Assembly (NCBI GenBank): GCA_903873475.1
Contig: CAIQON010000112.1
Coordinates: 1 to 34,181, forward strand
Source: an uncultured bacterium
Lineage (GTDB): Bacteria; Pseudomonadota; Gammaproteobacteria; Burkholderiales; CAIKXV01
DNA length: 34,181 nucleotides
Direction of reading: 5' to 3'
Below are positions 8,274-17,355 of the stretch, piece by piece; positions within the stretch are counted from its first letter, which is position 1, and every line of letters begins with the position of its first letter. The position numbers and the translations under genes are program-made. The notes beneath the pieces are model-generated. The model had not been told where the DNA came from. It ran no database searches and worked only from the letters and a program-made list of their open reading frames with translations.

Positions 8274-8873
8274 CTACTTGCGCATCACCTTCTCGGAGGG
8301 CGTCATCGCGTCGATGAATGCCGGCCGGCTGAACAGCCGTTCGGCATACTTCGCCAGAGGCGCCGCCTGCCGGGGCAGTTCGATGCCGTAGTGCTCGAGA
8401 CGCCAGAGCAGCGGTGCGATCGCGACGTCGAGCATCGAGAACTCTTCGCCGAGCATGTATTTCTGCTTGGTGAACACAGGTGCGATGACGGTGAGGTTGT
8501 CGCGGATGATCTGGCGCGCCTTCTCGACCGTCTTGGCATTGCCCTTCTCGAGCGTATCGATGTGGCAGAACAGTTCGTTCTCGAAGCGGTACAGGAACAG
8601 CCGTGCGCGCGCCCGCATCACCGGATCGGCCGGCATCAGTTGCGGATGCGGGAAACGGTCGTCGATGTACTCGTTGATGATGTTCGACTCGTACAGGACG
8701 AGGTCACGCTCCACCAGGACCGGTACCCGGTTGTACGGGTTCATCACCGCGAGGTCTTCCGGCTTGTTGAACAGGTCGACGTCGGTGATCTGGAAATCCA
8801 TGCCCTTTTCGTAGAGGACGATACGGCAGCGTTGTGAGAACGGACAGGTCGTTCCCGAGTACAAGGTCATCAT
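8274..8873 (-). CDS. sspA: Stringent starvation protein A (GST-fold)
   Basis: 199 aa; MMTLYSGTTCPFSQRCRIVLYEKGMDFQITDVDLFNKPEDLAVMNPYNRVPVLVERDLVLYESNIINEYIDDRFPHPQLMP. Confidence 0.95.
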   Translation of the reverse strand: MMTLYSGTTCPFSQRCRIVLYEKGMDFQITDVDLFNKPEDLAVMNPYNRVPVLVERDLVLYESNIINEYIDDRFPHPQLMPADPVMRARARLFLYRFENELFCHIDTLEKGNAKTVEKARQIIRDNLTVIAPVFTKQKYMLGEEFSMLDVAIAPLLWRLEHYGIELPRQAAPLAKYAERLFSRPAFIDAMTPSEKVMRK

Positions 8874-8949
8874 GAGGGGTTCTCCTCCGCCGGTCTCGAG
8901 CCGGCGTGAGTGGGTTCCGGAGTGCCCGAAGGCACCGTCGCAGGGAAGT

Positions 8950-9720
8950 TCAGTGTTTGATGTCCCGCCAGAACTCGAGCTTCAGCAGATACACGAATAC
9001 GAGGAGGATGGAGAGGAAGAACATGACGATGATGCCGACGCGGCTGCTCTGCACCTTCCACGGCTCGCCCATGTACACCAGGTAGTTCACCACGTCGCCG
9101 ACGGCACGGTCGTATTCCACCGCGTTCATCAGGCCGGATTCGCCGGGGCCGATGCTCTTGACCTGCACCGCGTGGCCGTGGGACTGCTTCTCCTCGACCT
9201 TCAGTTGCGTCGCGCCCTGCAACTGCCACAGCGGATGCGGCATGCCGATGTTCGGGTATGCGAGGTTGTTCCAGCCCAGCGCACGCGATTCATCGACGTA
9301 ATAGGACTTGAGCAGCGTGTAGATGTAGTCGGGACGCTTGGAGCGGGCGATGACGGTCATGTCGGGCGGCGCCTTGCCCATCCACTCTTTCGCATCGGAC
9401 GCACGCATCGCGATGGTCATCGGCGAGCCTACCTTGTCGGTCGCGAACAGCAGGTATTCCTTGATCTGCTCTTCGCTGAGCCCGAGGTCGGTCAGCCGGT
9501 TGAAGCGCATGTAGTTCGCGCTGTGGCAACCCATGCAGTAGTTGACGAACAGATGCGCGCCACGCTGCAGGGACACTGCGTCCTGCAGGTTCACCGGCGC
9601 GCGCTGAAGCGCAACCCCGCTGCTGGCAGCCAGCGCGGACGATGGAGCGGCCGCGGACAGGACCGCCGCCAGGGAGACGAGGGCTGCAATCGCCCGGTTT
9701 CTGAACTTGGCCATCTTCAT
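8950..9720 (-). CDS. petC: Ubiquinol-cytochrome c reductase, cytochrome c1 subunit
   Basis: 256 aa from ATG 9720; signal peptide; CMGCH heme-binding motif; C-terminal TM helix; ATGA overlap with the cytochrome b stop. Confidence 0.95.
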   Translation of the reverse strand: MKMAKFRNRAIAALVSLAAVLSAAAPSSALAASSGVALQRAPVNLQDAVSLQRGAHLFVNYCMGCHSANYMRFNRLTDLGLSEEQIKEYLLFATDKVGSPMTIAMRASDAKEWMGKAPPDMTVIARSKRPDYIYTLLKSYYVDESRALGWNNLAYPNIGMPHPLWQLQGATQLKVEEKQSHGHAVQVKSIGPGESGLMNAVEYDRAVGDVVNYLVYMGEPWKVQSSRVGIIVMFFLSILLVFVYLLKLEFWRDIKH

Positions 9721-11018
9721 CCTGTCAACCGCTCGGGTTCGGGTTTGCACTTGTCGATGCGGCTGTACCAGGGCATCGCGAGGAAGAACGCGAAGTAGGC
9801 GAGCGTCAGCAGGCGCGAGGCGATCGTTGCCACCTCGACACCACCGATGATCGGCAGCACCTCGGGCATCCTGCCCCAGACATCCGTCGTGGCCACGCCC
9901 AGGTACCCCAGCACGAGGAAACTCACCACGAAGATCGCCAGCGCAGCACGGAAGATCGGACCCTTGTAGCGGATCGACTTCACGGGGCTCTTGTCGAGCC
10001 AGGGCAGGAAGAACAGGATGATCACGCCCGCGCCCATCACCGCCACGCCGGCGAACTGCGAGCCGAACATCGCGGGTACGGCGCGCAGCATCGCGTAGAA
10101 CGGCGTGAAGTACCAGACCGGGGCGATGTGCGCCGGGGTCTGCAGCGGGTCTGCCGGCAGGAAGTTGTTGTACTCGAGGAAGTAGCCGCCCATCTCCGGA
10201 CCGAAGAACAGGATCGCGAAGAACACGATGAAGAACACCACGATGCCGATCAGGTCCTTCACGATGTAGTACGGGAAGAACGGGATACCGTCGACCGGCT
10301 TGCCGGTGACCGGGTCCTTGTTCTTCTTGATCTCGATGCCGTCGGGGTTGTTCGAACCCACTTCGTGCAGCGCGACCAGGTGCAGGAACACCAGCCCGAC
10401 CAGCACCAGCGGCAGCGCGATCACGTGCAGCGCGAAGAACCGGTTCAACGTCGCGTCGGACACCAGGAAGTCGCCGCGGATCCAGACCGACAGTTCGGGC
10501 CCGATGAACGGCACGGAGGAGAACAGGTTCACGATCACCTGCGCGCCCCAGTAGGACATCTGGCCCCAGGGCAGCAGGTAACCCATGAACGCCTCGGCCA
10601 TCAGGGCCAGGTAGATCATGCAACCGAAGATCCACAGCAGTTCGCGCGGCTTGCGGTACGAGCCGTACAGCAGCGCGCGCATCATGTGCAGGTACACCAC
10701 GACGAAGAACATCGAGGCGCCGGTCGAGTGCATGTAGCGGATGAACCAGCCGCCGGACACGTCACGCATGATGTATTCGACCGAGCCGAACGCGGTCAGC
10801 GCGTCGGGCTTGTAGTTCATCGTGAGGAAGATGCCGGTGACGATCTGCAGCACCAGCACGATCATCGCCAGCGAACCGAAGTAGTACCAGAAGTTGAAGT
10901 TCTTCGGAGCGTAGTACTCCGACATGTGGTACTTCCAGGTCGACACCAGCGGGAACCGCTCGTCGACCCAATCAACCAGCCCTTGCCCGGCTGCAACGAT
11001 TCGACTCATGACCCTCAT
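9717..11018 (-). CDS. petB: Ubiquinol-cytochrome c reductase, cytochrome b subunit
   Basis: Starts at ATG 11018 or 11009; NFWYYFGSLAMIVLVLQIVTGIFLTMNYKPDALTAFGSVEYIMRDV, PEWY-equivalent region APVWYFTPFYAMLRA. Confidence 0.95.
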   Translation of the reverse strand: MRVMSRIVAAGQGLVDWVDERFPLVSTWKYHMSEYYAPKNFNFWYYFGSLAMIVLVLQIVTGIFLTMNYKPDALTAFGSVEYIMRDVSGGWFIRYMHSTGASMFFVVVYLHMMRALLYGSYRKPRELLWIFGCMIYLALMAEAFMGYLLPWGQMSYWGAQVIVNLFSSVPFIGPELSVWIRGDFLVSDATLNRFFALHVIALPLVLVGLVFLHLVALHEVGSNNPDGIEIKKNKDPVTGKPVDGIPFFPYYIVKDLIGIVVFFIVFFAILFFGPEMGGYFLEYNNFLPADPLQTPAHIAPVWYFTPFYAMLRAVPAMFGSQFAGVAVMGAGVIILFFLPWLDKSPVKSIRYKGPIFRAALAIFVVSFLVLGYLGVATTDVWGRMPEVLPIIGGVEVATIASRLLTLAYFAFFLAMPWYSRIDKCKPEPERLTG

Positions 11019-11659
11019 GCCCCCTTGCTGTCGTCGCCGATGCGCAGGCGAGTGTCGTTCAAGTATTTGTACGGTGGCACCACCAGGTTGGTCGGTGCAG
11101 GCATCCCGGCGAACACCCGCCCGGCCAGGTCGAACACCGAGCCATGGCAGGGGCAGTAGAAGCCTCCTGCCCAGCCTTCGGTCGGCGCCAGCCGGTCGGT
11201 CGGCGAACAGCCGAGGTGGGTGCAGATGCCGAGCAGCACGAGCATCTCGGGCTTGATCGAGCGCGTGGCGTTCGCGGCGTAGTCGGGCTGCTGCGGCGAC
11301 TTCGACTCGGGATCGGCCAGCTTCGGCTTGACGGCATCGAGGGTGGCCAGCATCTCGGGCGTGCGGCGCACCACCCAGACCGGCTGGCCGCGCCATTCGG
11401 CGCGCAGCAGCATGCCGGGCTCGATCGCGCCGATGTCGACATCGACTGGCGCACCGGCGGCTTTCGCGCGCTCGCTCGGGAACCAGCTTGCCAGGAAAGG
11501 CGCGCCCGCGGCCGCCGCACCCGCCGCGCCCACGGCCGAGGTGGCCGCGAGGAGAAGCTTGCGCCGCTGGGGCATTTCAGCGCCGGGTGCTGCCGGCGTG
11601 AAGGATCCGCCGCTTGTGTTGCCAACCACGGGCGCGGTCATCGAGGGTGACTTGCTCAT
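11015..11659 (-). CDS. petA: Ubiquinol-cytochrome c reductase Rieske iron-sulfur subunit
   Basis: 214 aa; QRRKLLLAATSAVGAAG twin-Arg leader; CTHLGC and CPCHGS 2Fe-2S ligands. Confidence 0.95.
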   Translation of the reverse strand: MSKSPSMTAPVVGNTSGGSFTPAAPGAEMPQRRKLLLAATSAVGAAGAAAAGAPFLASWFPSERAKAAGAPVDVDIGAIEPGMLLRAEWRGQPVWVVRRTPEMLATLDAVKPKLADPESKSPQQPDYAANATRSIKPEMLVLLGICTHLGCSPTDRLAPTEGWAGGFYCPCHGSVFDLAGRVFAGMPAPTNLVVPPYKYLNDTRLRIGDDSKGA

Positions 11660-11694
11660 GCCATTCTAGCCTTTGCCGGAACCATAACCACGGG

Positions 11695-11700
11695 ATTGTA
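11695..11700 (-). promoter_or_regulatory. Possible -10 box of the petABC promoter
   Basis: Minus-strand TACAAT about 35 nt upstream of the petA ATG; the -35 region is weak. Confidence 0.35.
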
Positions 11701-11749
11701 CCGAATCGCATGCAAGACCTGAAGCCTATGATGCGTTCACCGGGTGGTC

Positions 11750-11770
11750 GAAGCGCGTTCCCCGCGCTTC
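11750..11770 (-). terminator. GC-rich hairpin in the nif3-petA intergenic region (possible terminator)
   Basis: gaagcgcg-ttccc-cgcgcttc: perfect 8-bp stem, 5-nt loop, no U-tract on either strand. Confidence 0.4.
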
Positions 11771-11812
11771 TGGACGAAGCCGATAGTGACCGAAACCGGC
11801 GATGTCGGCCGG

Positions 11813-12568
11813 TCAGGCGGGATTGTCGATGTCGATGAAGTGGTGTTCCAGCCCGTGCTCGCGCGCCAGGTGCTCGCCGACGGCCTGTACCCCGTAGCGC
11901 TCGGTCGCATGGTGCCCGGCGCAGACCAGGGCAATGCCGCACTCCCTGGCCACGTGCACGGTCTGCTCCGAGACTTCGCCGGTGATGAATACATCGGCGT
12001 ACGGCCAGGCGTCCTCGATGTAGCGCTGGCCACCTCCGGTACACCAGGCTGCGCGGCGCAGTGTCATCGCCGGGTCGCCCACCACCAGCGGCTCGCGCCC
12101 GAGCGCCAGCGCGACCCGCCGCGCGAAAGCCTCCAGGGTTGTCGCGCCCGTCAGGGACGGAGGCAGGTCGCCTACCGCGAGCAGGCCGGCCCGATCGAGC
12201 GAGCCGGTACGCTCGATCCCCAGTTGCACGCCGAGCCGGCTGTTGTTGCCGAGCGTCGGATGCACGTCGAGCGGCAGGTGGAACGCGAACAGGTTGAGAT
12301 CGGCACCGATCAGGCGAGCAACGCGCGCCCGGCGGTAGCCCGTGAGCCGCCCGCTGTCGCCCTTCCAGAACAGGCCGTGATGCACCAGCAGCGCATCGGC
12401 GCCGGTAGCCACGGCAGCGTCGATCAGCGCCTGCGAGGCGGTCACCCCGGTCACGAGCCGGTGCACCTCTGCGCGTCCCTCGACCTGCAGCCCGTTCGGG
12501 CAGTAATCGTCGACCGCCGCGGGCGGCAGCAGGCTGTCGAGGTAATCGCTGAGGTGCTGTCTGTCCAT
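11813..12568 (-). CDS. Nif3-like dinuclear metal centre protein (YbgI family)
   Basis: 251 aa; YCPNGLQVEGRAEVHRLVTGVTASQALIDAAVATGADALLVHHGLFWKGD; VCAGHHATERYGVQAVGEHLAREHGLEHHFIDIDNPA. Confidence 0.93.
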   Translation of the reverse strand: MDRQHLSDYLDSLLPPAAVDDYCPNGLQVEGRAEVHRLVTGVTASQALIDAAVATGADALLVHHGLFWKGDSGRLTGYRRARVARLIGADLNLFAFHLPLDVHPTLGNNSRLGVQLGIERTGSLDRAGLLAVGDLPPSLTGATTLEAFARRVALALGREPLVVGDPAMTLRRAAWCTGGGQRYIEDAWPYADVFITGEVSEQTVHVARECGIALVCAGHHATERYGVQAVGEHLAREHGLEHHFIDIDNPA

Positions 12569-12709
12569 GGTCTCGGGGGGATACGCTGCGGGGCCGGGCC
12601 GCCGTCACACGCCGGACGCACAGGCCCGGAATCGCGCGGCGATGAGCCCGATGGTAGCCTCCACACTCGCGACGAGCGCAATCCGTTCGTCGGTATCGGG
12701 AATCTCGAC

Positions 12710-13936
12710 ATGCGCAGGTTCTGGCTCCTCTTCGCACAGGTAGTGACGGTCACCCTCGGGGTGTGGTTCGTCGCGGCCCTGCTCCGCCCTGATCTGATGC
12801 CGGTACCCCTGCAGCCGTGGCGGCAGATGCCCGACCGGCAGGCCGTCGCGCCGGCGAATGGGTCCTCGCCCGGCGCCCTCGCATCGGTGCCACCCGAGTC
12901 CGCGCCGCGGGCAACCGGCTCCTACTCCGAGGCCGCCGCGCGCTCGATGCCATCGGTGGTGAACATCTACACCACCGCCCGTGTGTCGCCGCGCGAGCGC
13001 AATCCGGCACTCGACGACCCCTTCTTCCAGTTCTTCTTCGGCGACCGTGAGCCTGGCGGCCGCGGCCGCGGCCGCAACGATGGCGAGCCGCGCCAGCGCC
13101 CCGCGAGCCTCGGTTCTGGCGTGATCGTCAACGCCGAGGGCTTCATCGTCACCAATGCGCATGTCGTCGATGCCGCAGCGCAGATCGAGGTGGCGCTGTC
13201 GGACGGCCGGCGCGCGCCGGCCACCGTGGTCGGCTCGGATCCGGATACCGACCTCGCCGTGATCAAGGCCGACCTCGGCAACCTGCCGGCCATCAGCATC
13301 GGCGACACCTCGAAGGTCCGGGTCGGCGATGTCGTCCTCGCCATCGGCAACCCGTTCGGCGTCGGACAGACGGTGACGATGGGTATCGTCAGTGCACTGG
13401 GACGCAGCCAGCTCGGCGTCAGCGCGTTCGAGAACTTCGTGCAGACCGATGCGGCGATCAATCCGGGCAACTCGGGCGGCGCGCTGATCGACATCCAGGG
13501 CAACCTGATCGGCATCAACACCGTGATCTTCTCGCGCAGCGGCGGTTCGCAGGGCATCGGCTTCGCGATTCCCGCCGAGACGGTGCGCCAGGTGATGGAC
13601 CAGCTGATCGCCTATGGCAAGGTGGTACGCGGCTGGCTCGGCGTCGAGACGCAGGACCTCACCCGCACGCTGGCCGAATCGTTCGGCATCGGCCCGGCCG
13701 GCGGGGCGCTGATCGCAGGCGTCGTGCGCGGCGGCCCGGCCGAAGAGGGCGGGATACGCCCCGGCGACGTAGTGGTCGCGATCGAAGGCAAGCCGGTCGG
13801 AGACTCGAGCGCCCTGCTCAACGTGGTGGCTGCACTGAAACCCGGCAGCAGCGCCGCAGTCACGCTGGTGCGCGAGCGCAAGGAACTGAAGGTGACGGTC
13901 AAGGTGGGTACGCGGCCGGCGCGCCGGCGTGGCTGA
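12710..13936 (+). CDS. HtrA/Deg-family trypsin-like serine protease with N-terminal membrane anchor and one PDZ domain
   Basis: 408 aa from ATG 12710 (MRRFWLLFAQVVTVTLGVWFVAALL); triad in TNAHVV, DTDLAVIK, GNSGGAL; C-terminal PDZ (GVVRGGPAEEGGIRPGDVVVAIEGKPV). Confidence 0.93.
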   Translation: MRRFWLLFAQVVTVTLGVWFVAALLRPDLMPVPLQPWRQMPDRQAVAPANGSSPGALASVPPESAPRATGSYSEAAARSMPSVVNIYTTARVSPRERNPALDDPFFQFFFGDREPGGRGRGRNDGEPRQRPASLGSGVIVNAEGFIVTNAHVVDAAAQIEVALSDGRRAPATVVGSDPDTDLAVIKADLGNLPAISIGDTSKVRVGDVVLAIGNPFGVGQTVTMGIVSALGRSQLGVSAFENFVQTDAAINPGNSGGALIDIQGNLIGINTVIFSRSGGSQGIGFAIPAETVRQVMDQLIAYGKVVRGWLGVETQDLTRTLAESFGIGPAGGALIAGVVRGGPAEEGGIRPGDVVVAIEGKPVGDSSALLNVVAALKPGSSAAVTLVRERKELKVTVKVGTRPARRRG

Positions 13937-13937
13937 G

Positions 13938-15209
13938 TCAGTCGGCCGGGGCGATACCGCAGAGGTTCAGGATCGTCGCCGCGTACACTTTCGTGGCTGA
14001 CAGCAGGTCGTCGATCTTCATCGCCCGGTCACGCGCGCCGCTGAACGGTTCCATCTGCCGCGGCGGGCCATAGCAGACCGACGGGATGCCGACCTCGTTG
14101 AACACATTGACGTCGCGCCACATGCTGGTCTCGGCCGCCGGCGGCGTCGGGGTCGCCGTGCCGAACAGGTCGCGATGCGCGGCCTCGATGGCGGCCACCA
14201 GCGGCTCGGCGCCCCTGGCGACATGGCCGCGGGAGTACTGGTACACGGACACCTTCGCCTCGACGCCGAGTTTTGCCGCGACCTGCGCGATCTCGCGCCG
14301 TACCAGCTCCGGGTTCTTGCCCGGAACGATGCGCACGTCGACATGGATGTCACACCAGCCCAGCGCCTCGGACCCGCTGACCTTCACCACCTGTGCCCGC
14401 GGCACGAACTGCCCGCCCGGGAACGGCTGGGTTTCGCGCCGGGTGTAGGCGATCGCCCACTGCTCGATCGCGATCACCAGGTGCGCCGCCTTGACGAAGG
14501 CGTTGGACGCCGGCCCGAGCGTGTCCGGACGTTCATGGCGCGGCGTGTAGACGCGCTTGCCGGGCACGTGCACCTTGATCGAGGCCTCTCCGCACTCGGC
14601 CTTGATGATGCCGAAGCCCGAGGTCTCGCCCACCAGTGCGAAATCAGCGGTGATGCCGCGGTCGACCAGCCAACGCGAGCCGAAGCCTTCGCCGGGGTAG
14701 TCGATGCCCTGCAGGTCGCCGACCGACGGACGCCCGGTCTCGAAGGCCACGCCCGCAAGGTAGCAGTCACCGCGCAACTGCAGGCCCATGCGGCGGATGG
14801 CGCGCAGGGCGATCATGAATGCGCACAACTGGCCCTTGTCGTTGATCACGCCCTTGCCGATGATCAGGTCGCCATCGACCCAGGCCCCCTCGATGCGCCG
14901 ATCTGCCTCGGTCGCGTCGGCGGACAGGGCCGGGCCGGTATCGAGGTGGGCATCGACGATCAGGCTGGTGCCATCGCCGCTGCCCGGCAGGTGCCCGACC
15001 ACGTTCGCGCTGCGCTCCGTGATCGGCTGCAGCCAGGCGTCGATGCCGTTGGTCGACAGCCAGGCGCGCACGAACTCGGCCCCCGGCCGTTCCTGCGCAT
15101 GCGGCGTGGCCATGTTGCCCAGCGCCAGGCACAGGCCGACGAGGTCTTCGCGATCGCCGTCGATCGATGCCAGGAGCTTGCGGTGGGTTTCGGTGCTGCT
15201 GGCGGACAT
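13938..15209 (-). CDS. M20 family peptidase/deacylase (ArgE/DapE-like), possibly with atypical metal site
   Basis: 423 aa; DAHLDTGP, GKGVINDKGQ, LVGETSGFGIIKAECGE, dimerization-type lid domain; see finding on ligands. Confidence 0.8.
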   Translation of the reverse strand: MSASSTETHRKLLASIDGDREDLVGLCLALGNMATPHAQERPGAEFVRAWLSTNGIDAWLQPITERSANVVGHLPGSGDGTSLIVDAHLDTGPALSADATEADRRIEGAWVDGDLIIGKGVINDKGQLCAFMIALRAIRRMGLQLRGDCYLAGVAFETGRPSVGDLQGIDYPGEGFGSRWLVDRGITADFALVGETSGFGIIKAECGEASIKVHVPGKRVYTPRHERPDTLGPASNAFVKAAHLVIAIEQWAIAYTRRETQPFPGGQFVPRAQVVKVSGSEALGWCDIHVDVRIVPGKNPELVRREIAQVAAKLGVEAKVSVYQYSRGHVARGAEPLVAAIEAAHRDLFGTATPTPPAAETSMWRDVNVFNEVGIPSVCYGPPRQMEPFSGARDRAMKIDDLLSATKVYAATILNLCGIAPAD

Positions 15210-15255
15210 GGTCGATTCCTTCCGTGCGCGGGTGCGCCGACAGGGCGCGTTGCGT

Positions 15256-16242
15256 CTATTCTGCCTTGATGCCGGCCGCGCGGATCACCTTTTCCCAGCG
15301 TGCCACTTCGAGGTCGAGGTAGGCTGCGAACTCCTTAGGCGAGTTGCCGATCGCCTCGAAGCCGCCCGTCGCCATGCGCTCCTTCATGTCGGGCTGTGCA
15401 TAGATCTTCTGCAGGTCGGCGTAGAACTTCGCGATGATCGGCTGCGGCGTGCCGGCCGGCATCAGCAGCCCTGCCCAGGTCGACGCCTCGAAGCCGCGCA
15501 CGCCGGCCTCATCCATCGTCGGCAGGTTCGGCAGCGTCGGCGAACGTCTGGCCGAGGCGATCGCCAGCACGTTGATGCGGCCGGTATTCACATGCGGCAG
15601 CACCGCCGGCAGATTGCCGAAGATCATCGAGATCTGGCCGCCGAGCAGGTCGGTGACCGCCGGGCCACCGCCCTTGTAGGGGATGTGGGTGACGTCGACC
15701 TTGGCCAGCAGCTTGAACAGTTCCGCCGCCAGGTGGGTGGAGCCGCCGACGCCGCCCGAGCCGTAGTTGATCTGCCCGGGCCGCGAGCGCAGCAACGCGA
15801 TCAGTTCCGTCACGCTCTTCGCCGGCACGCTCGGATGCACCGCGAGCACGTTCGGCGACTCGGCGACATTGGACACCGGCGCGAAGTCGGACAGCTTGTA
15901 CGGCACCTTGCGAAACAGGCTGAAGTTGGCCGGGAAGGCCGAGGTCGCCATCAGCATCGTGTAGCCGTCGGGCGCGGCGCGTGCGACCACCTCGGCGCCG
16001 ATCATCGTCGAGCCGCCGGGGCGGTTCTCGACCAGCACGGTATGACCCCAGATCTCGCCCAGCTTGGTGCCGACCAGGCGCGAGATGGCATCTGTCGATC
16101 CGCCGCCAGCGATGGGCACGATCATGCGCACCGGCTTCGCGGGCCACGCCTGCGCGTACGACATGCCACTGGCGCAGAGGCAGGCAGCAACCAGCGTGAA
16201 GGCTCCGGTAAGGCGTACGGGACGGCGGGCGGTCAGGTGCAT
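15256..16242 (-). CDS. Tripartite tricarboxylate transporter substrate-binding protein (Bug/TctC family)
   Basis: 328 aa; WPAKPVRMIVPIAGGGSTDAISRLVGTKLGEIWGHTVLVENRPGGSTMIGAEVVARAAPDGYT. Confidence 0.95.
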   Translation of the reverse strand: MHLTARRPVRLTGAFTLVAACLCASGMSYAQAWPAKPVRMIVPIAGGGSTDAISRLVGTKLGEIWGHTVLVENRPGGSTMIGAEVVARAAPDGYTMLMATSAFPANFSLFRKVPYKLSDFAPVSNVAESPNVLAVHPSVPAKSVTELIALLRSRPGQINYGSGGVGGSTHLAAELFKLLAKVDVTHIPYKGGGPAVTDLLGGQISMIFGNLPAVLPHVNTGRINVLAIASARRSPTLPNLPTMDEAGVRGFEASTWAGLLMPAGTPQPIIAKFYADLQKIYAQPDMKERMATGGFEAIGNSPKEFAAYLDLEVARWEKVIRAAGIKAE

Positions 16243-16509
16243 GCAAGCTCCTCGCTAGGAATCGTACACGGCTCGAAGCAATACGCAGGCCACCTCGCCG
16301 CCGCAGCCTGCGCATCGCCAGATATCGCATCGTAGCGCCGATCGCGCCCCCGTTGCTCGGTGCGCGTGCCGCGGGCCATGAACGAGCCTGAAGCCCGGCA
16401 GGGTGAATTCGCCGGTGCTGCAAGGCAGCCAGTCGGCCATCGCCGAGCCCGCACCCGGATCATCTTCGCTCAGGGACTCTGCCGACGTGATCGACGCTAC
16501 GGCCGCCGC

Positions 16510-17352
16510 TCAGGACTCCTTGCCCGCACCGGCCGCGTCCGATTGCGCCGCTTCGGCGGCGGCCTGGGCGTCCGCCTCGGCGCGCGAGGGCGAGAGCCCG
16601 GTGAATCGAGCGACCTGCAGCCCGAACTCGTACAGCAGGCACAGCGGGATCGCGAGAAGCAGTTGCGAGATGACGTCCGGCGGTGTGACCACGGCCGCGA
16701 CCACGAACGCGCCGACGATCACGTACGGCCGGGCCTGCTTCAACTGGTCGATGGTGGCCACGCCGAAGCGCACCAGCAATACCACGACGATCGGCACCTC
16801 GAAGGTGAGCCCGAACGCCAGGAACATGCCCATCACGAAGGACAGGTAATTCTCGATGTCGGGGGCGACCGCCACCGACTCCGGGGCGAAGCCGGCGATG
16901 AAGCGGAAGATGAAACCGAACACGACGAAGTAGCAGTAGGTCATGCCGAGGAAAAACATGAAGACGCTGGAAGCGACTACCGGCAGCGCAAGCCGCTTCT
17001 CGTGCTGGTAGAGCCCCGGCGCGACGAACGCCCAGACCTGGTAGAGCACGTAGGGCAGCGCGAGAAGGAAGGCGGTGAACAGCGTGACCTTCAGCGGCAC
17101 CATGAACGGCGAGATCACGCCAGTGGCGAGCAGCTTGGTGCCGACCGGCAGCGCCGTCATCAGCGGCAGCGACACCGCATCGAAGATCTGCTTCATGAAC
17201 GGCGACAGCACGACGAATACCAGCAGCACCGAACCGGCCGCGCGCACGACCCGTTGCCGGAGTTCCACGAGGTGGGACATGAAGCTCTCGGCGGGCGCGG
17301 CATCTTCCGTGCCTGCATCCGTCTGCGGATCGTTGCCGGGTGTGGTCGACAT
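16510..17352 (-). CDS. tatC: Sec-independent (Tat) protein translocase subunit TatC
   Basis: 280 aa; FMSHLVELRQRVVRAAGSVLLVF, multiple TM helices, FEVPIVVVLLVRFGV, VVTPPDVISQLLLAIPLCLLYEFGL. Confidence 0.95.
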   Translation of the reverse strand: MSTTPGNDPQTDAGTEDAAPAESFMSHLVELRQRVVRAAGSVLLVFVVLSPFMKQIFDAVSLPLMTALPVGTKLLATGVISPFMVPLKVTLFTAFLLALPYVLYQVWAFVAPGLYQHEKRLALPVVASSVFMFFLGMTYCYFVVFGFIFRFIAGFAPESVAVAPDIENYLSFVMGMFLAFGLTFEVPIVVVLLVRFGVATIDQLKQARPYVIVGAFVVAAVVTPPDVISQLLLAIPLCLLYEFGLQVARFTGLSPSRAEADAQAAAEAAQSDAAGAGKES

Positions 17353-17355
17353 CGG

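Noticed and set aside
9721-10635. N-terminal extension of the cytochrome c1 ORF
   Set aside because: Lies out of frame within cytochrome b; the real start is ATG 9720 with a signal peptide.
11744-12709. N-terminal extension of the HtrA ORF (track start 11744)
   Set aside because: The extension is antisense to the Nif3-family gene; the membrane-anchor sequence and divergent layout support ATG 12710.
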